NCBI GenBank assembly: GCA_918807975.1
Contig: OU964919.1
Span: 31,751,824-31,815,823, forward strand
Source: Aplidium turbinatum
Taxonomy: Eukaryota > Chordata > Ascidiacea > Aplousobranchia > Polyclinidae
Direction: 5' to 3'
DNA: 64,000 bases
Positions 27,501-39,500 of the stretch are shown piece after piece. The position numbers and the translations under genes were made by a program. Positions within the stretch are counted from its first letter, which is position 1. Every line of letters starts with the position of its first letter. The notes under the pieces are model-generated. The model saw nothing but the letters and a program-made list of their open reading frames with translations. It was not told the origin of the DNA and searched no databases.

Positions 27501-30500
27501 TAAAACAGGTCGTTGGTATGTACATTTGTGAAGTAAACAAATGTTGTCACTTCTTGTCAGTGAAAAAAACAGCAAACAGTGTTGATTTGTTTGTATTGAT
27601 TTCACTTTGTCTGTAGTGCTAAATAGATGATTGAGTATACTGGTCATTACAGTGGTTCTGAAACTTTTTCGGGTGAGAACCATTAAAGAAGTTGCTGAAC
27701 TCCTGACGCACTTATAATAATTGACAAATTATGTTATAGGCTAAGCTATATATGGACACACAGGACTAAAAATAAATAATCTATCTGCTAACTTATGTTT
27801 ATCTGTAAATTTTATCAACATTTAATAAAATAGTTGCAACCATTAAAAATAATTTCTTGTAAAAAAAAAGATTTTCATGTGAATTTTTTAGTTAAGAAAC
27901 CCAATCTTTGTGTGATGCCCAAACAGGGTGTCGTGAGGCACTATTTGATGGGTCTGCTACTATTCGGCTAGTCCGATTCGGCTATTTCCCTATTCGGCTA
28001 CAGTCTGATTCGGCTAGTCCGATTCGGCTAGTCTGATTCGGCTAGTTCCCTATTCGGCTACAGTTTTGAATTGTATTTTGTATTTTATTCCACAATCATA
28101 GGCGCCAACTTTTCAAAAAACTTTAGGGGGCGAGAAAGGTGATGACGTCATAACCATAACGCTATTTTACTCAATTAAAGTAGTCTTTGATTAAGCTTAG
28201 TGTCTTGTTTATATTAACACCTAGGTGGCAAAGCGAATTTATTAAAACCGCTGCTTGAAACAATTAGATTTACGCATGCAGTACGCCTAGTCCTAAAAAT
28301 TTTGATATTGTAAGCTCATAATTAGAACAGTTGGAAAACAAGCCGATTCCTTTCCTTTTCGTGCGAGTGAATAACAACGATCAAGACAGTGAAGTTATCG
28401 AAATAAAACGTAAAAAATCATGATTTCAAGCAGAGTGGAAACCCGCTATCGGTTTTATTAACGTTTTGCTAATTACTTACCTTCCTCAAAGCGTTAACAA
28501 CGGCGAAGTGTTTTCTCTTATGTTTTTTATCGAAAGTCTTTACAGTCTTTTATCGAATACCATATATACTCGAGTATAAGTCAAGATGTTCGCAAGTGAA
28601 TTTCACCTCAAAAAGACAGGTTCAACCTATACACAGGACAAGCTATTGTCTCCAGCTTGGCAGTTTTCAAATTGAACGCATTTTTACTGCCGCAAAATCA
28701 TTGCCGACATAGATTACGGAGTTTGAAACGGCGTCGAAAGTAAAAGTTTTGAATACGTTTATTTCCAGTGATTCAAACTTAACTTTCAAATTTAATAATT
28801 TCTTGTCAATTGTAAACTTTATGCACTTGTTGAGCAATATGCAAAGCTCACGAGACAAAACAGAAAAAGCTGTTTTAAGAAATCGATTTTTTTATTTTTG
28901 CGTGTAGGATATAATCGTTCTTATTACCGGTACGTAACATTCCATGATCGTTGAAGTCAATGTCAAACCTAACCGGTCGCATAAAACAATGATGTCAGGT
29001 TAGCTAGGTGAAAATAGCGGTAAGAGAAGCTGTTAATGCAAGTAATATCTGCAACCAAGACCATTAAACACCTTTTCTTTTATCGGTTTTCAATTTAATT
29101 CTCACACATTGCGAACAAAACAATGCGTTCTGTTGAATCATAATTGATCTCACAGCTGGAAGACCTCGTTAAAAATAGCGCGTCTAATTTAGCTGGTTTA
29201 CTTAATATTGCAGTGAATAGTTACGTGACTATTCCAGCAGCGTAAGTTACTTTATCATCTACTTTGAAATTTCCATACCGTATGAGAAAGCCGTGCATTC
29301 AGCTGCTGTTTTGTGGGCAAGAGCAACGTAGGCTATTTTTCGCTTTCGGCACTCTTTAAGTCCGTTTAAATGATCTAAATCTCTTTCGCGAAGTGTTTTA
29401 TCTTTGAAACACCACTTGCAATAACCATTTTTGTTGCCCCTGGTTAGTGGTTAAGTCTAAACCCCACCCATCTAAAGCTTCGATAATTTCAACTATAAAA
29501 GAAACGATATTGTGGAATAAAATACAACATTCTCTAAATAAACAGAAGGCGTCGTTGGATTTGGAATTTTGTAATAGTTGAGGATTCTAATATATTCTAA
29601 GTTTGCATACAGACGGTGACGTAGGATACATGTCGATTTTATGCGAGCAAACATTTCAATTTAATAGTTCAAACATTTTGCGCTAAATTTCATTTCAACT
29701 TATTTTTCTTTGTCGGAATGCAAAAAAAACGATATTGTGGAATAAAATACAAAATACAATTCAAAACTGTAGCCGAATAGGGAACTAGCCGAATCGGACT
29801 GTAGCCGAATAGGGAAATAGCCGAATCGAACTAGCGGAAACGGGCCATTCCACTGTTTGATAAACAATGGGTTATTTTATGCAAAATCATAAAGGGAGTA
29901 AGGGACTGGAAAGAAAGTCATCTCTACTGCATCAATCAAATATCAACTTGTAGTTAAAGCTTTGCATTAAGAACGATTGATTAATTTTAAATATCTGTCC
30001 ATTCTCATACTGTAAAAGCCTCTTCTCTTTGGCAGTTTAATCCTCAGTTTCACGTATGTACTTGTAGAGTAGTGTTCCGGCGGGTCAATTGCCCTCTTGT
30101 TTAGAATTGAAAATTGTGATGAAATTTGTTGACATTGAATTTGCGTTGTTTTTTGTGTTCTGCGTGATGTGACTTGCCTGGCTGCAAAGAGATTTCACAA
30201 CTGATTGTCGCTTTTTGCTGCGTGCCGGGAGCCGTTGTTTCTGGTCACAATTTTGCCTTTGTGTTGAGTTTCATTTCATTATCGAAATAGCAAGCCAGAG
30301 AAATGCCAATGTGTACCACGGATTTCGGATTTAAGTTATTGTTGTTAATGCCATTATAAGTTTATACAAAATCAGGTTTTTATCCCAACTCGCTAACTCA
30401 ATAAATCAAAAAACAACAAGAAACAATTGCAAGTATGGTTGAGGCAGACAGAGGAGGGATTGTAGGAAGGCAGTGAGCACCTACTCTTGTAACCAAAAAT

Positions 30501-33500
30501 AAAAACCTGTTTACCTTTCGACTACTGAAGTAAAGAAGTTATAAAGTATCTAAATAACGAAAATTGACAGAATTAAAAGAACAAGAACTAACTTAAAGAC
30601 TAACAAATTTAAACTTCAATCAAGGAAGACTTCAGAAGGGGTGGTCAGCACTTGCCTGCAACGAAAGGGCTTTAATAAACTTTGATTGTGCTGTAAACTG
30701 GAACTCTACTGTAGCCTAATTGTGTAGGTATGATAATTTGTTTAAAATACTGTATTGTTTGTCAAGAGGCTTGTGTCACCGTAACTCAGCGAGCGGTAAG
30801 TCCCTAATTAATGTTGGTTACGCTGTCCATTACGTTACGTGTGTCGCTATTACTGTGTGTAGGCTATAGTATACAGTAGTGTAATTTCTTAAACTTGACA
30901 AATGGAAGGTGACGGTGGCCATCCGGTGTCTCGTGCGTTTCCCGTTGGCAGTGGGACAGGGGCGCTGCGTCTGGGGGTGGTGCAGCGGAACACCCGGGCG
31001 TTGGGCAGACCTGTATCCTCAGGGGGTTCATGGCAGCCGTACCCATGCTGATTCCAGTGCAGAAGCTGTGCTCAGGGACGTCAGACATAAAAAAAGAGAG
31101 GTGCTGCAGGGAGTTGGAGAATTTAGGAGAGGTATCCCCATGGTACAGGATGAAGCGTCGCTAGAGCGGGCCTTGGTTGATATGGCGGAGTTAGAGGGCA
31201 ACTTTGGAGAACTGTTAGAACTTGCAAATAAACTAAAGGATAGCACTATGATATCTGAAGCTACAGAACAGGTCAGGTCAGAGATTGAGGAATTGAGACG
31301 TAAAACAGAAGCAAATCTCCAAGGTAGATACAAAATTAGGTACAATAAAAGGAAAATCAACCACCAGTGCCTCGAGTAGTCGCTCGTGCCGTTCAAAAGA
31401 AGAAGAGATTGAATTCCGGCTCGAAATGGAGAAGTTGCGGTGGGAAAAACAGATGCGGGTGAACAAAGCCAAAGCAGAGGAAGCCGAAGCCAGAGCCGAA
31501 ATTGAAATGCAGATCAAGGCAGCCGAACTGAGAGCAAGGCAAAGTAAGCTTGAGTTGTTTTCACAATGTGGATCGGACCAAGGGTCGGAGCGCGGGCAAC
31601 GACGGCCTACGGCCAGTAGTCTCGGAGTCACCGACTACATCCCTACAGCGATAGAAAAGGTCCAGAGGTGAGACGCTGACATTGTCAATCCGCCTGGGAG
31701 ATCCCATGACACTCATGGGGCCGCTAGCATAGATGCCCAACCTAAACAGAGCAAGGCTAAACAAGAGAATTTAATGGAACCGCCACATAGATAAACTCCC
31801 CTAAGAAAGCTCTTTCCAGGCAACGCCCTCACAAACAAGTCTAGAACGTGGACTAAAGATAATTTTTTGGCAAAACCGCCCGGGGGGATCCATGGGGCCG
31901 CTGAAAGAGAACCTCATTATGATTATCAGCGTGATTTTTATACAGAGAAGGTTGTAAAACCGTCACAAACATGCCCCTTAACTGTAAGGAAAGATCTTAA
32001 AGTGAGAGATGTAATTTACCACTAGTTAAAGATGATGGCCGTGAAACTAGACATTAGGGTGTTTCATTTTTTCACCATATTTGAAATTCAAAATGCCTGG
32101 GGTCCCATCTGGTGGTATCTGGGGAAAAAAGTTTACACCCCAAATTTTTTTCAATTATGACGTCATATTGAGGTGGTCCACGAGGTTTGAAAAATTTGGG
32201 CCTCAAAATCTCGAAATTTGGCCGTATCTCCGGAACCACACATCATAGATCGACAAAATTAGTATCAAAATGCGCAGAAGGATTGGTTTCCTATACCTGA
32301 TGTAGAGGATATTAAGGTCTATGTGGTTCACAAAAAAACTTATTTCAAAAAATCTGATTTTCGGTCTATTTTCTCTTGATGAACAGAGATCAGGTGATCA
32401 AGATAAGAAGTTTTTCTGCATTTTTCCATTCTTGGAAGCTGCTATTGCGTTATAATAGTCCTTGTTGGTTTTGCAAAAGATGAAATGGTAATTTGAAGGT
32501 ATTACTATTATAATATTAATGTAACCGTTGAGGAAGAGGTATGCTGCTCACCTGCTTTAGATTAAGTGTCATTATGGCATTAAGGTCAGGTATTAGTAGG
32601 TCGATGCAAAACTTCATGGAATTGGAGAGAAATGTGCTTCTCCTTAATTCAGATATAGTCAGTCACTATTTTTACTTGAGGAAGAAAGTAGTCGAAACGA
32701 ATCCTAAGTTTTTGAAGAATATGTCCAGTTTCCAAGATTTGAAAGATGAACTGCTGAAAGATGTAGTTGGCATATGGAACAAAGCTGGTCTTCCAATGCT
32801 CAGCAAACAGAGAAACCTAGAACTTCTGGCATACAATCTGCCAAAGCATCGGCACTGCTATGTTTGAAACAGAGAAAAAGAAATGAAGTAGTTAGATGTC
32901 TACAAAGTAGCGAAAGCGACTCTGATGGGGAAATGAATTGGGAAGATGATAAGGAATACGAGCCTCTGAAACCAACTGTTTGGAGAAAAGTGTACAAGAA
33001 AGTACATTATTTTTCAATAAATGATAGAAGTTGTGTACTTGCTGATCGTAGGATGACTTCGGTACGCCAGCAGTCAGACCTTATGAGGTCGGTTCTTGGA
33101 AAAGATCAAGTAGCTGCTGCTGCATCACCTTCGACAGTATACCGCCAACGACAAAAAACGAGAGAAAAATCTCTGATGGAAAGTGAGAACCTTCTCAACT
33201 CAGCTTCTGCCGTTCAGTTATGTTATGATGGGCGCGTTGTCGATAAAATAGATCGATGCGTCTTCTTGGGTCAACTTGTTGATGATAATGGGATGAAGCA
33301 CGAAAGTGTGCTTGCTGTTAAAATTTTTCCCAAAAGTGTGTCGGTTACTGCAGAACTGATTTTTGGCACCGTCATCCAGGAGGCTTGCAGAGTTCACCTA
33401 TCCCAAGTATATTCAGTCATGGCTGATACGACTGCTCTCAACACAGGAAAAAAATTCCGGAGAATACTCGACTGGTCAATTATTTTAATGATGAAATTGG

Positions 33501-36500
33501 TCATGATATTCATACCATTGAATGCATGTTCCACATCAACGAAATATATCTTTCCCATGTCATGTCTTTTGTGGTCGGCGCCAAGAAGGGTCCCGGAGCA
33601 ATGCAAGATGGGGCTTTGCTTAACCAGATAGCAAGACTAGACAAGCCCAGTACTGAAACATTAACACCAACTATTATTACGCAATAACAGCTTCCAAGAG
33701 TGGAAAAATACAGAAAAACTTTTATCTTGATCACCTGATCTCTGTTCATCAAGAGAAAATAGACCGAAAATCAGATTTTTTTAAGTAACTTTTTTTCTGA
33801 AGCAGATAGACCTTAATATTCTCTACATCGAGTATAGGAAACCGACCCTTCTGCGCATTTTGATACTAATTTTGTCGATCTATGATGAGTGGTTCCGGAG
33901 ATACGGCCAAATTTCGAGATTTTGAGGCCCAAAAATTTCAAACCTCGTGGACCACCTCAATATGACGTCATAATTGAAAAAAATTTGGGGTGTAAACTTT
34001 TTTTCCCAAATACCACCAGATGGGACCCCAGGCATTTTGAATTTCAAAAATGGTGAAAAAATGAAACACCCTACTAGACATGTTATGACACCCCCGCTAG
34101 GGCTTAACGCAAACAGAGGTGCTGAGGATCAACAAAACTGTTTCTATAAATATCATAATTGTCGCACTTTCTATGACAGGGCCGCATTGATCAACTATGA
34201 CGGCAACAACATGCCATTTATATTTTTTATAAACCGTATCGAATCACTAATGGAGAGTTGCCCATTTGAGGGAAATCAGCTGACTTTGCTACAGGCAGCC
34301 TGCGTACGTAGCGCCGCGCAAACCAATTCAAACTTAGCATCGGATACTTCTGGTTGGAGTGAAAAGGAAAGGATCGATATGTCGCTGGATCGCTTGTCGC
34401 AGCGCTTTGGCGTTAGAGGCGGATTTCTCGCGGAGCCGGAGATTCGGCGGATACGGCATGGCAATAAATTATCTGGGATGTCATCATCCTCAATAAAGGA
34501 ATTCAAAGACGAGCTGGCTCAGTGTACCCTCTTCGCTAGAGCGTATAACCAGCGTCATCAGCTAGAAGGACGTTTTGTACTAGACTTGGCAGGTCGATTA
34601 CCTGGATATGCGAAGAAAGACTTTTTGTACTATCTGAAAGAGCAATATGGTAGCACCGAGGAACCAAGCTTCCAAAGCCTAATGGATTTCGTAAATTGCG
34701 AAGAGACGTGTCGCTCTACGGACTTCGCCATACGCTTAATGGAGGAAGTCGTTGTTAGAAAAGATACAAAACGGTCGGCGAGCGATAATCACATTATGCG
34801 TATTCGACAAACCTCAGCACAGCCTGTCAGAAATGTCACCCAAGGTAGCAGTCGCGGGTCTGGCTCTAGTTCTGGGAGCCGAGAAGAAACGTTTGGTAGC
34901 CGCTCTTTTGAGGGTACGAGGAAGGACATACTTTGTATCTATTGTGAGAGTAGGAATAAGCAAGAGCGCCACAGACTACCCAATTGTCCGGAGTTCCTAA
35001 ACTTGACGCCGGGATGTCATCGCCTTGACTGGTCGTTGTCTAAACTGCCTACGTCTAGGACACAAAGCAAAAAACTGCACCCAATCATGTAATTGTAGGC
35101 GCTGCGACGAACATTTCCGATTTAAGCACTATTATCTACTGCACGACGCCTATGTGAATCCTCAAGGAACATCGGGCAATGGGAATGGTCTTAGAACGGC
35201 ACCTGCCGTCACTAACCGTAGTGTAAGCATCGCTCATAAGAGGGCAGTGTTTAACTGTGTCACGGCTGCGCGGGTCATAAACCCACCTAATGGAGAGACC
35301 ACTCTGGTTTACTGTCAACACGACCCAGGCTCTCAGCTCACATTTGTTTCAAGTCGATTGGTTAAAGAATTGTATCTAAAAGCCGCGGATAATGTCTCTT
35401 TCCGCATGGACACTCTAGCAGGCGAACAAGAAATACACTCTGATCTGGTTAAATTTAATATCCAATTCTTAGTTACTGACGAACTGTATGGTGATGTGGA
35501 AGCAGTGGTAAATGCACCTTGGAGTGACCATGTCGAAACATTGCCGCAGCATCCTGGGTTTTTTTTTTCGCTGACACTTTTCGGTCATTTGTCTGAAATG
35601 ACTTGAAAAAATTCTGTCATTTTTTATTTATTTCGGTCATTTTTTCTGAGGAAAATATTTCCTTTCAAGTAGCTGATACAAACCAAAATTTGCACTTCCT
35701 GACTAACTACAACATAGGCGCCAACTTTTTATGCTGTATTGATACATAAAACAATAGATGAACTAGCGATCGGCAGCAGGACAACATTTTTTGAATGCAA
35801 ACCGCAACAGCTTCGCGATAAATAATCACTAGAACGAGTAGGATGCTACAATTCCACACCAGACAAAATCTGTCATTTTTACATTGATTTAACGTCTGCA
35901 GACGTTGAATCAATGTAAAAATGACTGATTTTGCTGCCTGCGACATAGCAAAAATCTACCATTTTGTGTCGATTCAATGTCATCAGATGTTGAATGCACC
36001 CAAAAACAACATAATTTGCTACGTAGACAGAGCGTGCGTTTAGCTTTACGCGCTTGCAAACAGACTCGATGTTGCTTTCGAAAGTCGAAACCTCTGCAGT
36101 GAATTGTCGCGGCAGTGAACCGCTCGCTGTGAAAATGAACTTGAAGTCTCGGCACGACGTAAACACCAACCAACGCAACAAGGGCTGGTACAAACCGCAT
36201 TGCGCACATGCGGACTCGCGCAAACTGCAAACGCACACACAACCGTTGCCATAGAAACCTGATCAAAGGCAGGAATATGCGCATCTTTTGTTTCATCTGC
36301 AACACGAAAACAGGTCAACCATAAAGTTGAAAGCAGGTCAGTCATAAGTTACGATATTGTAGTGAAAAGGGAGCTATAATCAAACGTCTCTCCGTAACTA
36401 TTTTTCAAGAGCTGTTTACGGATGTCAGCAACTTCTAAATTTATTCAAGGTGACGTGCTGTTGAATTGATGTAAACGTGAATGATTTTACTTTCAACAGG

Positions 36501-39500
36501 TACATTTTCAAGTGTATAATCAAGTTAGTACTTGCATTTCATTTTCAAGACATTGTCATTCCATTTACAGTATACCTTTTACTTTTTAGTAAACCTTTTC
36601 GTCTCTTATTTCATGGTAATAAATCTAATTCGTTGCTAAACTTTATGTTGTGCTTAGCTTAAAGAGTCGCAGTCCACCAACAGCTAGTTTACGCAGACGC
36701 ATGGCATGTGTTTGCTTAACCGAAGTGGTCGAGTTTTGTTTATAATAATTAACGGTACCGGTAGGTCGAACGTAGCGATAACTCCGAGTGTGGCAATAAA
36801 AGCAATCCTAGTGTGACGACATAATTATGTCATCCATCTGCGTGACATTTTGCTGAATTTACGTTGCTGCTGATGAAACACGCTTTCGCCCCCACGGCCA
36901 AAAAAATAGTTAGGCGCCTATGAGCTACAACATTAAGTTTCGCTGAGAAACGTTGTCGTGTTTTATCTGAGAAAACTTTCTTCAACGTTCATCAGCGAAA
37001 CTCAACCTTGCAACACCCGAATTGACTACATATTTTTCGGACATTTTGACCGAATTGACTATATTTTTTTCGGACATTTTGCTAAAAAATCGGTCAATGA
37101 CCGATAAATGACCGAAAAAAAAAACCCAGGCAGCATCAAGACTTAAATAGGTTTTCACATTTCAATAATGTTGAATTGATTTCGTTACCTAACAAAATGT
37201 TGGTCGATATTCTAATCGGGAATGGCCATGCTTACTGCGAGTAATAGAAGAACGTGTTGGCATGACTCAGAAGAGCCCCATGCTATTTTAACCCAACTGG
37301 GCTGGCTGGCTAGTGGAGGTCGAGGTTCTATGATCTCTGGTGATTCTAAAGGAGGTCGTGTTGCCATTAATGGTAACGTCGCTGAAGAGTCACTTAGTCT
37401 TGACAGTTTTGATGCACATCAGATTCAAATTAGATCGTTTAAAACATGTAATAAAGGATTTAACCCTAACAGATGAAACGATAGAACTGTCCCGCAATGA
37501 TGTCATAGCACAAAAATTTGTTGAGACGCAAATGAAAGTTGAAGATGGGAGATTTGAAATGCCCGTACCGTTAAAACCCGACTTTGAATTACCGGATAAC
37601 CACTCTTTGGCTCTTGACCGTGTTCTGAGCTTACGACAAAAGGCTTTAAAGCAATCTGATGTTCGATTATTCTTAGTAGACACGATGACTGAAATGCAGT
37701 CCAGTGAGTACATTGAGCCGGTAAAAGACGACGACTCATTGACATGTGTGTGGTACTTACCATATTTTGTGACATCCCAAGCAAAAAAGCGAGTGGTATA
37801 TGACGGCAAATCTGAGTTTAAGGGTAGGTGTGTTAATGATGTAATTTTGTCGGGCCCAGACATATTAAACCCTTTAACACAAGTTCTGGCTCGCTTTAGA
37901 TTGGGAAAGTTTGGCCTAGTGGCAGACTTAACCAAGGGCTTCTTCCAGATTCAATTGCCAATGGAACAACGCAACTTGTTCAGTTTGCTATGGTTTGAGA
38001 ATAATGATATCGAAAAGGGCAAAGTAATTCCGTTTAGATTTTGCGTACACCCTTGGGGAATTAAAAGCAGTCCATACGTCGCCTGCTTAGCCATTCAAAA
38101 AATGATTGAACAAAACCCCACTGGAGCCAGTGACCTGACCCTGAGTACCATTCGAAAAAATATGTATATGGACGATATGATATTCTCTGGAAATAGCCTT
38201 GATGAGGTCAGTGAGATTGCTAAAGAAGCCATTGACTTGTTCGATAGCCAAGGCTTTAGTTTGGTGAAATGGAGTGCCAACAAAGGGGCGTTGGATGTTT
38301 TGTCGAACTTCAAAAAGGAAATGTTAGCTTCTTCCTTTTGCGATGTCGACCACAAAAAAGACGACACAGACTTACCAGTAGCAAAAACTCTAGGTTGTGT
38401 GTGGCAAACCGAGTCAGATTCATTCTTCATTAAGTGCTTTCTCCGACTTTTAGAGAAGTACACACTACACACGTCGCTCAATGTTAAGCCAACTTGGCCA
38501 AAATTTCGATTCACTAGGGTTCGGTGCTCCATTCTTTCTAAAAGCTAGGCTAATTCTGCAGCGTTTAGCTATCGAAGGTCTTGATTGGGACACCGAAGTG
38601 CCACAAAGCTACATAAAAGAATGGAAATCGTGGCTTCATTCATTAGATTTGCTAAAAGAATATTCCATACCTAGATGGTATTTTGTAAACACCGAGCCGT
38701 GTTGTGCAGACGTTGATATCGTATGTCAGTTACATGGATTCAGTGATGCCTCCAATCACTCCTTTTCCTCCGTTGTGTATATACGTAGGCTGTGTAACGG
38801 AGTCCGTTGTGTATATACGTAGGCTGTGTAACGGAGTCCCTTGTGTATCCTTCATTTTTGGCAAAAGTAGGGTTGTCCTCAAGCATCAAAGTGCATGGCC
38901 GATTGCCAGAAAGGAGCTTGTAGCCGCGCTTAATACTACGGAGCTGTTAAACCAGGCAGCTAATGCACTCCACCTGCCTGATCTTAGAAAACATTTCTGG
39001 TGTGACTCGAATACTGTCCTTCAGTGGATCAGAAACCCTGATTTACGATTATGCAAGTTTGTTACTCGTAGGTTAAATCGTATTTTACTCTTGTCAGAGG
39101 TGAACGAATGGCATTACTGTCCGACACATAACTCGGCAGACATTGGAACCAGACCGAACGCCATCACCAAAACAGGTTCCAGAGAGATGTGGTTGAGCGG
39201 TCCATCTTTTCTCATGCAGGAAGGCGAGGTCCCAACGGTGAATGGAGCAGATGCTGCTATTCGTAAAATGGAACTGTCGCCGGAGATGACGGTGAAAGAA
39301 AATGCAACTGGCTTCATTAGCAAGATGATCAAAACCGCACCTACTTTGTACGTGTTGAAAAAGAGAGCCGCCTATCTTGTAGCTTTCACGGAGTTCATTG
39401 TATCCAAATGCAAGAAACATGGGTATCGGGTATGTAAAACCAAAGTTAAATGCATCTTATCTAGAGGACGCTTTAAATAGGGTTGTTTCCTACGTACATA

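Larger units (their letters stand above)
30902..35560 (+). pseudogene. BEL element gag to protease part (fossil, interrupted)
   Basis: The N-terminal part is a Glu/Ala/Arg-rich coiled coil (about 30909-31670). After the nested element come the BEL gag core ([43 protein letters not shown]) and Cys/His zinc fingers. An aspartic-protease-like segment ([15 protein letters not shown]) then follows. The same domains recur in the BEL copy at 57689-61794. It is not expected to make a working protein. Confidence 0.85.
35554..37129. mobile_element. hAT-type element inside the BEL element (1.6 kb)
   Basis: The ends are CTGGGTTTTTTTTTTCG and its exact inverse CGAAAAAAAAAACCCAG. The perfect 8-bp duplication GCAGCATC lies on both sides. 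Repeated GGTCATTT/AAATGACC motifs lie next to both ends. Most of the interior (35716-36924) is itself a later insertion. Confidence 0.88.
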
